A DNA stretch of 64,000 nucleotides from JADCRZ01 sp041751095 (GTDB taxonomy: Bacteria; Bacteroidota; Bacteroidia; Chitinophagales; Chitinophagaceae), in contig JBGSYC010000128.1 in the NCBI GenBank assembly GCA_041751095.1, forward strand, positions 1 to 64,000, read 5' to 3'. The translations under genes and the position numbers were made by a program. The notes beneath the pieces were generated by a model. That model ran no database searches, was not told the origin of the DNA, and worked only from the letters and a program-made list of their open reading frames with translations. Shown here one piece after another: positions 35,739 to 45,703 of the stretch (position 1 is the stretch's first letter; every line of letters starts with the position of its first letter).

Positions 35739-37517
35739 TTAATATCCTGCGGCGTGTCCGTCTTTCCGGGATTCTGATGCCCCATAATAAACTTTCTTTT
35801 CAGCATCCCACTTAATAGCCTGGTATCCTCCAAAATGACGCAGGTCGTAGCCTGCGTGATGGCCTCTTTTCATCAGCTCAATAATTACTTCCGGGGCAAA
35901 ACCATTTTCCAGAAAAACACGACCACCATTGCGTTGTGCAGCTTCTCCTGCCGGTGTTGAAGACCCTTCGTGATTGATGCGGGGTGCATCGCCGGCTTCC
36001 TGTAAATTCATGTCAAAATCTATCAGATTGACAATTATCTGCACCTGTCCGAGCGGCTGCATATCACCACCCATCACACCGAAACTTACATAAGGCCTCT
36101 CTTTTTTGGTAACAAAGCCGGGAATAAGGGTATGAAAGGGCCGCTTCCCGGGAGCATAAGTATTCATGCGGCCCTCTTCGAGACTGAAAGCGCTTCCCCG
36201 GTTTTGTAAACTAAAGCCAAGCTCCCCGGGAACAATCCCCGAACCCATACCTGCAAAATTGCTTTGGATCAATGATACCATGTTTCCTTCATTATCGGCT
36301 ACGCTTAAACAGATAGTGTTATTACCTTTTTCTATATCTCCTGCCCTATAATCTGTTTTTGCTTTTCCCGGATCAATTAACCTTCGTCTTCGTTCGGCGT
36401 AGTCTTTATTCAAAAGGGCTTCTACCGGAACTTCATGAAAGGCCGGATCGGCATAGTAAGCCGCCCGGTCTTCAAAAGCCAACTTCTTTGCTTCCACAAA
36501 ATGGTGGATATAATCAGCGCTGCCAAATCCCATTTCTCTTATGTTACATCCTTCAAGAATGTTCAACATTTGAAGTACCGCCAATCCCTGACTATTGGGA
36601 GGTAATTGCCAAACCTGGTAACCGCGGTAATCTGTACTGACCGGTGTTACCCATTCAGACTTATGAGTCATCAGGTCTTCCCGGCTTAAAAATCCTCCGG
36701 CGCTTTTAACCGTTCTTTCAATAGCTGCCGCAATAACGCCTTTATAAAAAGCATCCTTTCCCCCCTCAATAATGCGCTCTAATGTATTGGCAAGGTGAAT
36801 ATTTTTAAAGATTTCACCTTTTTCCGGCGCTTTGTTGCCCGGCATATATGTTTTTGCAAATCCCGGATAGGTATGCAAAGTATTTGCATACTCTTTCCAC
36901 AAAAATGCGATGACTTCCGTTACCGGAAACCCCTGCCGTGCATATTTCACGGTCGGCTGTAGCAATTCAGGCATAGGCAATTTGCCAAAACGCTCATGCA
37001 TGGCGTACCATCCGTCTACACAACCGGGCACTGAAACTGATAAGGCCCCGTACGTTGGTATCTTCTGTATCCGCTGCTGTTTGAAGTAATCTTTTGTCAA
37101 TGATCGCGGAGATCTGCCGCTACCATTCAAGCCATATAATTTTTGGGTCCTGGCATCCCATATAAGCGCAAACAGATCACCTCCCAAACCATTACCTGTT
37201 GGTTCTACCAAACCCAACATACAATTAGCTGCTATAGCTGCGTCTATGGCTGTTCCCCCTTTTTGTAAAATATCGATGGCCACTTGGGTGGCCAAAGGAT
37301 GACTGGTAGCAGCCATACCATGTTGTGCAATGACTTCTGATCTTGTTGCAAAGCTTTTGCCTGTATAGCGGAACTGACCTGAACATACAGGGATAGAGAA
37401 AGTGAGAATGCCACAGACGGATATCCAATGTCTGTTGAACACTCCTGTACAAAAATACCTTAACCACAATGCAAAGGCACGTTGTTTCACAAAGAACATT
37501 TTGAAAGCTATTTTCAA
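35739..37517 (-). CDS. Gamma-glutamyltransferase (GGT) family protein
   Basis: 592 residues with a long N-terminus containing a probable secretion signal (VCGILTFSIPVCSG, about residues 35-48). The GGT fold is clear: AATSHPLATQVAIDIL, GNGLGGDLFALIWD, SREDLMTHKSEWV. The autoprocessing site is GNNTICLSVADNEGN, with the nucleophile Thr at about residue 401. The later GVMGGDMQPLGQVQ supplies the oxyanion Gly-Gly. The sequence style (SGIVPGELGFSLQNRG) fits the YwrD-like branch. GGTs cleave gamma-glutamyl bonds, as in glutathione. Being in one operon with a SusC/SusD pair is unusual and suggests that an imported gamma-glutamyl compound is processed. Confidence 0.9.
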   Translation of the reverse strand: MKIAFKMFFVKQRAFALWLRYFCTGVFNRHWISVCGILTFSIPVCSGQFRYTGKSFATRSEVIAQHGMAATSHPLATQVAIDILQKGGTAIDAAIAANCMLGLVEPTGNGLGGDLFALIWDARTQKLYGLNGSGRSPRSLTKDYFKQQRIQKIPTYGALSVSVPGCVDGWYAMHERFGKLPMPELLQPTVKYARQGFPVTEVIAFLWKEYANTLHTYPGFAKTYMPGNKAPEKGEIFKNIHLANTLERIIEGGKDAFYKGVIAAAIERTVKSAGGFLSREDLMTHKSEWVTPVSTDYRGYQVWQLPPNSQGLAVLQMLNILEGCNIREMGFGSADYIHHFVEAKKLAFEDRAAYYADPAFHEVPVEALLNKDYAERRRRLIDPGKAKTDYRAGDIEKGNNTICLSVADNEGNMVSLIQSNFAGMGSGIVPGELGFSLQNRGSAFSLEEGRMNTYAPGKRPFHTLIPGFVTKKERPYVSFGVMGGDMQPLGQVQIIVNLIDFDMNLQEAGDAPRINHEGSSTPAGEAAQRNGGRVFLENGFAPEVIIELMKRGHHAGYDLRHFGGYQAIKWDAEKKVYYGASESRKDGHAAGY

Positions 37518-37786
37518 CGTTATGATCTTTCTTTTTTAAGTTGGCTTCAAAATTTTATTTGTCTTTCCTTACACGAACGGCCTACCACACTCTCTTGTCA
37601 TCTTTCATGAGCCCCTTTTTGGCTTTGTGTTATGTAGCGACCTCTCGGGCGAAATGAAAGATCACTGAAACTTTTGCAGGCTGTGATTTCTGAACTTGCC
37701 AATATACCGGCGAAATCCAGTAAAGTAATAAGGTTGAAAAGGAAATAAACAAAACAGGTTAATTTTCCTGTTCGATATAATAACCA

Positions 37787-39256
37787 TCATTCTTTATCCC
37801 ACCAAACTTTAGTGTTGATGTTATCAGGACCCTGTATGCTTACTGCGGCAGCATAGTTTTCCCGGTTAGTGACCTGTTGTTCATCGGGATACTGAAATCT
37901 TACAGGAATTTGGTTATTGTTATTATTTACAAATGAAGGAGTAAGATTGGGGATACCTGTACGTTTCCATTCGTGCCATGCCTGCAGATCATTAAAGAAC
38001 AGCGCAATCCACCGTTGTGTGCCTATCACTTGCATGCCGTTAGCTTCATTGAAAGCAACCCCGGGTTGATTCAAATAACCGGCAGAAGCATTGATGTTAG
38101 TTCCTGACACATTTCTGTAATAGTCAACAGATAATTTTATACCATCTTCATAAAGCGCTTTGGCATCGCCGCTGATCCATCCTTTCAAAGCAGCTTCCGC
38201 TAAAATAAATTTCACTTCCGAAACAGTCATCACCAATCCTTCTGCTCTCACGGGCACCTGCAGACCCAGATAGTAAATAGTACCAAGAGCCGATACTTTC
38301 CTGTCAATATTACTGCCGAGGTTAGCATCCGTTTCTCCACTGCGTACGCCTGCCCATTTTGGTTGTGCCGTACCTGCAGATTCAGCGGTTGGCTGTGCAA
38401 ACACACGCAATCGGGGGTCATTAAATTCGTTTAATTTATCGGCGAAAGTTTTACCCAGGCGTCTGTCAAAAAAGAAACCTGAACGCTGACCGGTGATGGG
38501 AAAAAGATTGGGTGATTCTACGTATTTCAATGCCGCATTATCGTTGTTTGCCATCATAACAGGGTAGGTAGCCGTATTATTGATCATTTCCTGCATAGCG
38601 GCAGCAGGATTTACCTTGTTTGACTGGCGCAACAGTAAACGCAGCTTCAGGGAATTAGCAAACCGCTTCCACCTGGTTACATCCCCGTTAAATAGAATAT
38701 CGCTTCGGATGGCTCCGCCGTTAGCAGATAATAACCTGTTTGCTTCTGTTAATTCAGCTATTAAACCTTTGTATATGTCTTGCTGGCGGTCGTACTTTGG
38801 AGTGTAAACGGGGTCGGCCTGTTTTCCTTTAAGCGCTTCGGTATAGGGAAGATCACCATAACAGTCTGTCATCCTTGAAAAGATCAGGGCCCGCATTACC
38901 AGGGCTACGCCTTTATAATTGTTGAGGTTTCTTTCGCTGCCAATGTCGTAAAGATTTTGAACATTTCGCAGGGTATTGTAACCATTGCTCCAAACGCCAA
39001 ACGAACCCCATTGATACCGGTCTGTTCCCGGCTCGCGGATCTCTGCTGACTGCTGGGCTACAACATTACCAATAGAAAAAGCATCATTCACCATCTGGTT
39101 TACCGTACCACGAATGATACTGACCATCAGAAGTTCAGGATTCACTTCTTCGGGGTTGTTGGGATTTTTATTGACTTCTTCAAAACCTTTATCGCATCCT
39201 GCAAAAGCAAACAGTACAATAAGAATTAAAGAGGTAAGAATATGTTTGTGTGGCAT
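37787..39256 (-). CDS. SusD/RagB-like nutrient-binding lipoprotein (SusD-like type 2)
   Basis: 489 residues from the ATG at 39256; an upstream TTG would add six residues. The lipobox FAGC follows a signal segment, then NKNPNNPEEVNPELL, the hallmark of the SusD-like_2 group. YKGVALVMRALIFSRMTDCYGDLPY, GDVTRWKRFANSLKLRLLL and FILAEAALKGW are also typical. This SusD group often serves peptides or other non-glycan nutrients. The gap to SusC is 34 bp. Confidence 0.92.
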   Translation of the reverse strand: MPHKHILTSLILIVLFAFAGCDKGFEEVNKNPNNPEEVNPELLMVSIIRGTVNQMVNDAFSIGNVVAQQSAEIREPGTDRYQWGSFGVWSNGYNTLRNVQNLYDIGSERNLNNYKGVALVMRALIFSRMTDCYGDLPYTEALKGKQADPVYTPKYDRQQDIYKGLIAELTEANRLLSANGGAIRSDILFNGDVTRWKRFANSLKLRLLLRQSNKVNPAAAMQEMINNTATYPVMMANNDNAALKYVESPNLFPITGQRSGFFFDRRLGKTFADKLNEFNDPRLRVFAQPTAESAGTAQPKWAGVRSGETDANLGSNIDRKVSALGTIYYLGLQVPVRAEGLVMTVSEVKFILAEAALKGWISGDAKALYEDGIKLSVDYYRNVSGTNINASAGYLNQPGVAFNEANGMQVIGTQRWIALFFNDLQAWHEWKRTGIPNLTPSFVNNNNNQIPVRFQYPDEQQVTNRENYAAAVSIQGPDNINTKVWWDKE

Positions 39257-39290
39257 TTTATCAAAAATTGACAATTGGTAAAATTATTTA

Positions 39291-42200
39291 TCAGAATTTA
39301 AAATTGACATTCAAACCCATGCTTCTTGGTGTTGGTAAAGTCATGTCTTCAATACCCGGTAAGATTGTTTCTCCGGAAATACCGGAAGTGTCGGGATCTA
39401 TGTGGGGTACCTTTGTCCATAGCTTCAGATTTCTGCCTACCAGAAAAATACTTATGTCCCGCACGGGTAATTTTCCCAGCAGCTTGTTTGGAATGGTATA
39501 GCCGATTTTTACTTCACGCAGCTTTATATAAGTGGCATCAAAAGTGGCTTGTTCAGGATTAAAGAAACCAGATCCCCAATATCTTTCAGCGGTTACATTT
39601 ACATTATTGGGCTTGAAAGTACCATCCGGATTTGCCATTACACCCACGCCAACGTAGCCACCGTTTCTTCCACCTAAACTTTCTTTCAGTTGTCCGGCTT
39701 CATTGCCTCTTACATACATATACGAGTAAATTTCACCGCCCTTTTTCCAATCGAGCAAAGCGCTTGCCTGCACTCCTTTGTACGTGAATGCATTGGAGAT
39801 GCCGGCCATCCAGTCGGGGTTATAGTTACCTACTTTTATCAGATCTTCGGTAAATTGCGGCAGCCCGTTTAAATGAATAATGTTGCCCTGAGGATCTCTT
39901 TGAAATCCACGTCCATACATATCACCCATGCGTTCGCCCACTCTTGCCTGCACAGATACATATCGTCCAGGCAGGGCATAAGTGTTAATGCCGTCTACCA
40001 ACGATATTACTTTTGCGCGGTTTGCTGACCAGTTAACCGAAACATCCCATCTGAAGCTATTATTAAGCCTGATAGGATTAAGATTAAGCATCACTTCGAT
40101 ACCCTGGCTTCGTATTTCGCCGGCGTTTAAAAAGCGGGAAGTATAACCACTGGTAAGGTCAATAGGGATATTCAATATTTGATTCCGGCTGCGGGTGTTA
40201 TAAAAAGTAACGTCAATGCCTATTCGACGGGCAAAAAAATTCAATTGAGTTCCGAATTCATACGTATCAATATTTTCGGGCAACAGATCGGCGTTGGCAA
40301 TAGCGGCAGGCTCGGATACCGTTTGGGTTCCTGCCCAGGGAGTTGCATAACTGTAAACATTTCTTAGCCTGTACGGCCTCGTGTCGTTACCTACTCGTGC
40401 CCAGCTTGCCCTGATCTTGCCAAAGGAAAGCGGACTGTTTGCCGGGAGTTTCACCAGGTCAGTAAACACAGCGCTTAAAGATGCCGAAGGATAGAAATAA
40501 GAATTATTAGCGGAAGGCAAAGTGCTTGACCAGTCATTTCTTGCGGTAACATCAAGGAATACAGCATTTCGGTAGGTTAACTGTCCGAAGCCATATAAAC
40601 TGTTGATCTTATATTTTGAATCAAATTGCTGATTAACCAGGGGTATACGCGAATTACCTAAATTATAAATGCCCGGAATACTCAACTGCCCGGCAATTGC
40701 ACTTAGGTCTTCTTCGCGCTGCTGCATTTGGTTACCGCCTGCAGATACTTTGAAATTCCAGTCTTCCTTTAGCTTTTTGTCATAGGTTAGCAGGAAATCT
40801 GCATTACGCTCCTGGAAGAATATACGATCTAAACGATACATACCTAATGGAAAGGCGTTGCTGCCGGGAGTACGGCGGCTATCCCTGCGTTCATTGCTCT
40901 GATCTAATCCTGTACGTAACAATAAACTGAGATCCGGGGTAAATTCATAGGTTAGTGTTGCATTACCGACCCAACGGTTCTTTGTAAGCCCGTTTAAATT
41001 TTCATACACTGTATAATACGGGTTATCATTAAACTGATAGTTATACGTAAACGGCTGTACGCCTTCCAGACCTTTTACCCAGTAATCACGCATTTTATCT
41101 GTAGGCACCTGTCTTCCTTCCCATATCCATGTATATACTACGCTTTCATTTCCATAACTTACTACAGGCCTGTTTTTGCTGTCTGTACTGATGTAATTTA
41201 TACCCGCATTCAGACGCAGCTTTTCTGTGAGTGCGTAGCCGGTGTTCAAAGCGATCGTATTTCTTTTTTGGTCTGTATTAGGCACCAATCCTGTTTGGTC
41301 AAGATTGGTAAACGAGAGGCGGTAATTTCCTTTGTCATTGCTTCCGGTAAGAGAAATATTATTGGTAAGGGTTCGCCCTGCCTGATAAAACTCCTTTACA
41401 TTGTTTGGGTATGGCGCCCATTTTATTTTCTCGCCATTTTTTGGGGGCCATTCAGTATTTACCGGTACGGCTAACTCCCGTCCGTCTAAGGCAGGTCCCC
41501 AGCTTCTTCCGCCATCGCCAATATTATATACGTCACCGCGGCCTTGTCCATACTCATTCTGATAATCAGGTAAGCGTAGGACAGTTTCAAAGGTGGTTGT
41601 TGAATTAACCGTAACGCCCATTCCCCTTGTTCCCTTACCTGTTTTGGTAGTGATCAAGATCACCCCGTTTGCCGCCCTCGACCCGTATAATGCAGCAGCA
41701 GTTGGACCTTTTAGCACAGAAATGGCTTCAACATCATCCGGATTGATTTCGCCTGCGCCATTACCATAGTCGATGTTCTGTCGTTGGGATGAGGCGCTTA
41801 CCTGATTATTAATAGGTATCCCATCCACTACAAACAAGGGCTGATTGTTACCTGCAAGGGAGGTCTCGCCTCTTATCACCACCCTTGATGAACCGCCGAT
41901 ACTATTTGAGCCTCCAACTACGTTCAAACCTGCCACCCTGCCTGCAAGAGAATTGACAAGGTTGGTTTCCCTTGCCTGCGTTAAAGATTCTCCTTTTACT
42001 TCCTGCACTGCATATCCTAATGCTCTTTTTTCGCGGGTAATGCCCAAAGCCGTAACAATTACATCACTTAGTACATTTTGAGCTGATTGTAGTTGTACAC
42101 TAATGTTGTTATTTCCGGTAAATGGCACCTCCATAGTCCGATAGCCTGTGAAGCTGAAAACGATAATATCCTTTGTTGTAAAAGCATTTTTATTGGTGAG

Positions 42201-42395
42201 GGTATAAACGCCCGCTGCGTCAGTCGATGTGCGAAAGGTAGTTCCTTTAATTTCCACAGTCGCTCCTTGTAGCGGCTGCCCTAAACTGTCTGCAACAACA
42301 CCTTTAATAATTTGACTGAATGATAAAAAGGGGAGGGCTAAAAAAATAAGCGTAAGACAGCATAGATTTCCTGTGTAATTATTTCGCGGTTTCAT
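39291..42395 (-). CDS. SusC/RagA-family TonB-dependent transporter
   Basis: 1034 residues from the ATG at 42395, preceded by a TTG. A signal peptide, a carboxypeptidase-like domain (KGVVADSLGQPLQGATVEIKG shortened: ADSLGQPLQGATVEI), a TonB box with SDVIVTALG, the plug (VVIRGETSLAGNNQPLFVVDG shortened: IRGETSLAGNNQPLFVV) and a barrel ending RSMGLNVNFKF are visible. The TALGI and KRALGY sequence style is typical of the branch paired with SusD-like_2 lipoproteins. It heads a four-gene operon with SusD, GGT and phosphoesterase. Confidence 0.93.
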   Translation of the reverse strand: MKPRNNYTGNLCCLTLIFLALPFLSFSQIIKGVVADSLGQPLQGATVEIKGTTFRTSTDAAGVYTLTNKNAFTTKDIIVFSFTGYRTMEVPFTGNNNISVQLQSAQNVLSDVIVTALGITREKRALGYAVQEVKGESLTQARETNLVNSLAGRVAGLNVVGGSNSIGGSSRVVIRGETSLAGNNQPLFVVDGIPINNQVSASSQRQNIDYGNGAGEINPDDVEAISVLKGPTAAALYGSRAANGVILITTKTGKGTRGMGVTVNSTTTFETVLRLPDYQNEYGQGRGDVYNIGDGGRSWGPALDGRELAVPVNTEWPPKNGEKIKWAPYPNNVKEFYQAGRTLTNNISLTGSNDKGNYRLSFTNLDQTGLVPNTDQKRNTIALNTGYALTEKLRLNAGINYISTDSKNRPVVSYGNESVVYTWIWEGRQVPTDKMRDYWVKGLEGVQPFTYNYQFNDNPYYTVYENLNGLTKNRWVGNATLTYEFTPDLSLLLRTGLDQSNERRDSRRTPGSNAFPLGMYRLDRIFFQERNADFLLTYDKKLKEDWNFKVSAGGNQMQQREEDLSAIAGQLSIPGIYNLGNSRIPLVNQQFDSKYKINSLYGFGQLTYRNAVFLDVTARNDWSSTLPSANNSYFYPSASLSAVFTDLVKLPANSPLSFGKIRASWARVGNDTRPYRLRNVYSYATPWAGTQTVSEPAAIANADLLPENIDTYEFGTQLNFFARRIGIDVTFYNTRSRNQILNIPIDLTSGYTSRFLNAGEIRSQGIEVMLNLNPIRLNNSFRWDVSVNWSANRAKVISLVDGINTYALPGRYVSVQARVGERMGDMYGRGFQRDPQGNIIHLNGLPQFTEDLIKVGNYNPDWMAGISNAFTYKGVQASALLDWKKGGEIYSYMYVRGNEAGQLKESLGGRNGGYVGVGVMANPDGTFKPNNVNVTAERYWGSGFFNPEQATFDATYIKLREVKIGYTIPNKLLGKLPVRDISIFLVGRNLKLWTKVPHIDPDTSGISGETILPGIEDMTLPTPRSMGLNVNFKF

Positions 42396-43002
42396 CAATA
42401 CTTAATTTCCGCAAAAGTGACCTGAAGATTGTTCAGGAAATACGTGATCCGGGAGAATTAACAATTCAATGTTTTTAAAGCAATCATTTCATAACAATGA
42501 GTAAATGATTTGGAAACATAACATACCATCAATTAATTCAAAAAGGGATTATACGAGTAATAAATTGCGGATAATTAATTTGCTGCGGCTACAATTTAGA
42601 AACCGCTTGTTTATTTTTTATTATTATGCCGGAATAGAAAGTGCCGCCGCTATACAAGTGACATAACTTTGCGACGAAAAAGATGATAACGAAAGTTTTC
42701 AGGTAAATAAAAGACTTAAAGTGAAGATGTATCTCTGAGCACAAATAAGCGTAAATTGAACAAAACTCAGAAACTGTAGGTTATACGGGAAGTAGAACAA
42801 AACCGGTTAACCGGACGGTACGAAAGCATAGTCTGAGACCCTTGTAGTGACATATAACTTCCATTCTATTGGTCTCCCCATATGGAAGACATTCGTTCTC
42901 TGATTGTTGTCTTGTCATAATTTTCCTGGCAGGCAACCAATACTGCAAAAACTCGTTATATTCATATCCCATAACTATCACTTCATACCAAAAACCACTG
43001 CT
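42396..43002. other. Long intergenic region upstream of two divergent genes
   Basis: About 600 bp hold the promoter of the SusC operon (minus) and of the T9SS protein (plus). Around 42669 a TAACTTTGCG on the plus strand resembles a -7 box, but it is far from the gene. A 66-codon minus-strand frame at 42781-42981 has no family similarity and I do not call it a gene. Confidence 0.4.
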
Positions 43003-44109
43003 ATGTTGAAAAAAATTAGTTACACACTTTGTTTTTTAGTCCTGTTCGTTTTTGTTGGTAACACCATGCTGTTTAACAGTTCCCAGCCTCCGCAGGGGTA
43101 TACCGGTGCTACAGGACAATACTGTACCAGTTGTCATGGTAGCTTTGCTTTAAACTCTGTTGGCGGCAGTGTAACTGCAACCGGACTTCCGACAGGTAGT
43201 TATGTGCAAGGTCAGGCATATAATTTTTCCATTACCATATCTCACGGGGCAGTAAGAAACAGGTGGGGCTTTTCCATAGCTGCCCGTAATGCTGCCGGTC
43301 AGCCTGTAGGAACATTTTCTGGCACTCATCCTAATGCAGCACCTAACGGCAATGAGCTTAGCCACAACAATGCTGTTAGCTTCAGCGGTACCTCTTACAC
43401 CTACAATAATTTAACCTGGACTGCACCAGCTTCGCCTGCCCCTGCAGATAACCCGGTAAGCTTTTATTACGTAGGAAATGCAGCAAACGGAGACTTTGGC
43501 GCCGGGTCTGATTATATTTATTCAGCTTCAACGGTGGTTGCTTTGCCTATTATACTTTCTGCCTTCACTGCCGATGTAAGAGGAACATCTGTCAACTTAA
43601 AGTGGGAAACCTCGAGTGAAAACAACAGCAGCCATTTTATTATTGAGAAAAGTGCAGATAACCAGCATTTTTATGAGTTAGCTAAAGTGAATGCATCGGG
43701 CAGTTCTTCATCGAAGCGTAATTATGCATTTACTGATGATAAACCGGCATACTATGAAGGAGCGACTTTTTACCGTTTATCTTTGGTTGATAAAGACGGT
43801 TCAAAAAAATATTCAAACGTGTTGAATGTATCTATCAAAGCGATAAGCACATTTATTAAGAAGCTATACCCAAACCCAGTCAGGAAAGGGAATAATATGC
43901 AGGTTGAAATAATTAGTAACAGGCAACAGCGTGTGTCAATTCAACTAATAAATAATAGTGGAAATAGGGTGCAGCATACAGCATCTTCTCTTCGGAAAGG
44001 AAATAACACGATCAATCTTTCTATAAATAAGAGTGTTGCTGCCGGCATGTACGCTTTATTGGTGCAGATGGAAGATGGGGTACAACAAATTCCGGTTTTA
44101 ATACAATAA
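43003..44109 (+). CDS. T9SS-exported protein with choice-of-anchor V domain and CxxCH motif
   Basis: 368 residues from the ATG at 43003, chosen because it starts the signal peptide (CFLVLFVFVGNTMLF). A motif CTSCH at residues 41-45 is a haem-c attachment consensus. The next 160 residues (VGGSVTATGLPTGSYVQGQ, FSITISHGAVRNRWGF) are a choice-of-anchor V/reeler-like beta domain. Then comes a fibronectin-like linker (SAFTADVRGTSVNLKWETSS) and a C-terminal T9SS type A sorting domain (LYPNPVRKGNNMQVEI, MYALLVQ). Thus it is exported to the cell surface by type IX secretion. Whether haem is actually bound is open. Confidence 0.85.
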   Translation: MLKKISYTLCFLVLFVFVGNTMLFNSSQPPQGYTGATGQYCTSCHGSFALNSVGGSVTATGLPTGSYVQGQAYNFSITISHGAVRNRWGFSIAARNAAGQPVGTFSGTHPNAAPNGNELSHNNAVSFSGTSYTYNNLTWTAPASPAPADNPVSFYYVGNAANGDFGAGSDYIYSASTVVALPIILSAFTADVRGTSVNLKWETSSENNSSHFIIEKSADNQHFYELAKVNASGSSSSKRNYAFTDDKPAYYEGATFYRLSLVDKDGSKKYSNVLNVSIKAISTFIKKLYPNPVRKGNNMQVEIISNRQQRVSIQLINNSGNRVQHTASSLRKGNNTINLSINKSVAAGMYALLVQMEDGVQQIPVLIQ

Positions 44110-44189
44110 AGTTGATGTGGTTGAATACGAAAGGGCCTTAACAAAAAGAGCCGCGACTTTTGCTTATCCGTGTCTCTCGGTGTGTACTT

Positions 44190-44264
44190 CTTTGTGCCTC
44201 CGTGGTTAAAATTGGTGATGAAGGGAACCACAACACAAAGCGGAAGCACGGAGAAGCACAAAGG
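44190..44264. repeat. Inverted intergenic repeat with CTTTGTGCCTCCGTGG arms
   Basis: CTTTGTGCCTCCGTGGTT (44190-44207) has an imperfect inverted partner GCACGGAGAAGCACAAAGG at 44246-44264, with a related GAACCACAACACAAAG between. A short AACCACGGAG piece also lies at about 54254. Such arms may be a widespread intergenic repeat and could fold as a hairpin at the end of the T9SS gene transcript. The rest of 44110-44531 is AT-rich with nothing else recognised. Confidence 0.5.
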
Positions 44265-44531
44265 CAAACATTGATAATATGCTTTTATTCTTGCAATACT
44301 TAGGTATTATATGTTACTTTGCACTTCAAAGCTCTTTTTAATATGGAGGAAAACGATTGGCTTTGGCATACTACTTATTCTTTACAGTTTGAATTTAACA
44401 ACAAAAATCATAATTTTTTTCCCCGTATACTTTGTATTGCAAAGTACTTTAAAGTAACTTTTATAAAATCCGCTTTGCCTTAATAAAATATTACAAAGCT
44501 TACCGGATAAAACATTTAAAAATATGGAGAT

Positions 44532-44936
44532 ATGATTAAATTTCAGAAGAGCTATTTCATAATTGCAGTATCATTATTTGTTACCGAGGTTCTCATTGCC
44601 TTATACCTTCATGACGAGATTATCAGACCATATTTTGGAGATGTTCTTGTAGTAATTCTGCTTTATTGTTTTGTTAAAAGCTTCCTGAACATACCAGTCG
44701 CAATTGCCGCTTTTTCCGTTCTTCTCTTTTCTTACCTGATAGAAACATTGCAATACTTTCATATCATTCATTACCTGGGCTTAGACCGTTCAGCATTAGC
44801 CAGTACTATCATGGGAAATTATTTTACCTGGGTTGATATTCTGGCATATACATTGGGAATCTCAATCGTGTTATGTATAGAATGGCTAATGGTAACTGGT
44901 AAGAAACTGCGATCGTTAACAAACACACGACAATAA
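44532..44936 (+). CDS. DUF2809 (VanZ-like) membrane protein
   Basis: 134 residues with four membrane helices. LHDEIIRPYFGDVLVVILLY is the DUF2809 hallmark (IR-x-GD), followed by VLLFSYLIETLQYFHI and the last helix with ILAYTLGISIVLCIE. Function unknown; VanZ relatives contribute to teicoplanin resistance, but this cannot be transferred. It is 5 bp from the DUF2236 gene, so the two are cotranscribed. Confidence 0.85.
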   Translation: MIKFQKSYFIIAVSLFVTEVLIALYLHDEIIRPYFGDVLVVILLYCFVKSFLNIPVAIAAFSVLLFSYLIETLQYFHIIHYLGLDRSALASTIMGNYFTWVDILAYTLGISIVLCIEWLMVTGKKLRSLTNTRQ

Positions 44937-44941
44937 AAAGC

Positions 44942-45703
44942 ATGGCATTTTTTGTAAGCAATGATTCAATAGTTCGGAAAATCTGGGGAAAGGGCGACAC
45001 TATCCTGTTGATTTTTGCCGGTGCTTCAGCTGAGTTTGCCTTAAATAGGGCAGTGGACTGGCTTTACTTTACCGGGCGTCTTCCCGCCGACCCGCTGGGC
45101 AGGCTGTTCTCCACAGTTTGTTATGCCAGGCAAATTGTATTTTCAGAATATCATGAAGCGCTCAATGCTATTGACAAGATTACTGCTATTCATAAGTCCG
45201 TAGAAGACAGTCGTGGTGCTCAGATACCCGGCTGGGCTTACCGGGATGTTTTGTTTATGCTGATCGATTATTCTATCCGGTCTTTCGAAGTAATGGAAAG
45301 AAAACTGACGCAGGAGGAAAAAGCCGAAACTTTTGATGTGTTTTTGCGCGTTGGTATAAGGATGGGGATTAGCGGTTTGCCACATAATTACCAGGCCTGG
45401 ATAAATATGCGGAGCGAACATTTAGAGAAAGATATTATTTGCAGCGATTTTACGATTGATTTGTGTAAACAATACAGAAAGCATCTTGGATGGCTCAGAT
45501 ATCAGTTGCTGAAGCAGTCTCAGGTGCTGGTTGTGCCTGAAAGAGTTAGTACGCTACTTTCTTTGGGCACAATTCCTTTGCTAACACCTGTTCTGCAAGT
45601 GTATAAACTGACGCGGTTCTTTCAGGTGCACGGGTTGCTCAGGAATGCCATACTTCCTCCCGGTTATAAGAAACAAATAGCGAAATTAGATACCCGTAAT
45701 TGA
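44942..45703 (+). CDS. DUF2236 / MpaB-like oxygenase family protein
   Basis: 253 residues of the DUF2236 family (MpaB, latex-clearing protein relatives), seen in the opening KGDTILLIFAGASAEFALN, the TVCYARQIVFSEYHEALNAI region, IPGWAYRDVLFML, and WLRYQLLKQSQVLVVPERV. Characterised members are haem oxygenases that use His ligands. Here the His of FSEYHEA fits a haem-ligand position, but oxidase activity is unproven. It follows DUF2809 by only 5 bp. Confidence 0.8.
   Translation: MAFFVSNDSIVRKIWGKGDTILLIFAGASAEFALNRAVDWLYFTGRLPADPLGRLFSTVCYARQIVFSEYHEALNAIDKITAIHKSVEDSRGAQIPGWAYRDVLFMLIDYSIRSFEVMERKLTQEEKAETFDVFLRVGIRMGISGLPHNYQAWINMRSEHLEKDIICSDFTIDLCKQYRKHLGWLRYQLLKQSQVLVVPERVSTLLSLGTIPLLTPVLQVYKLTRFFQVHGLLRNAILPPGYKKQIAKLDTRN

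Noticed and set aside
35739..37517. Loss of the catalytic Thr in the GGT
   Set aside because: The motif reads NNTICLSV where E. coli has TTHYSV; aligned by the start of the small subunit, the first Thr is the nucleophile and it is present.
42781..42981. 66-codon minus-strand frame in the 42.4-43.0 kb gap
   Set aside because: No family similarity, no ribosome-binding site seen, and it overlaps the region upstream of the T9SS gene; probably chance.
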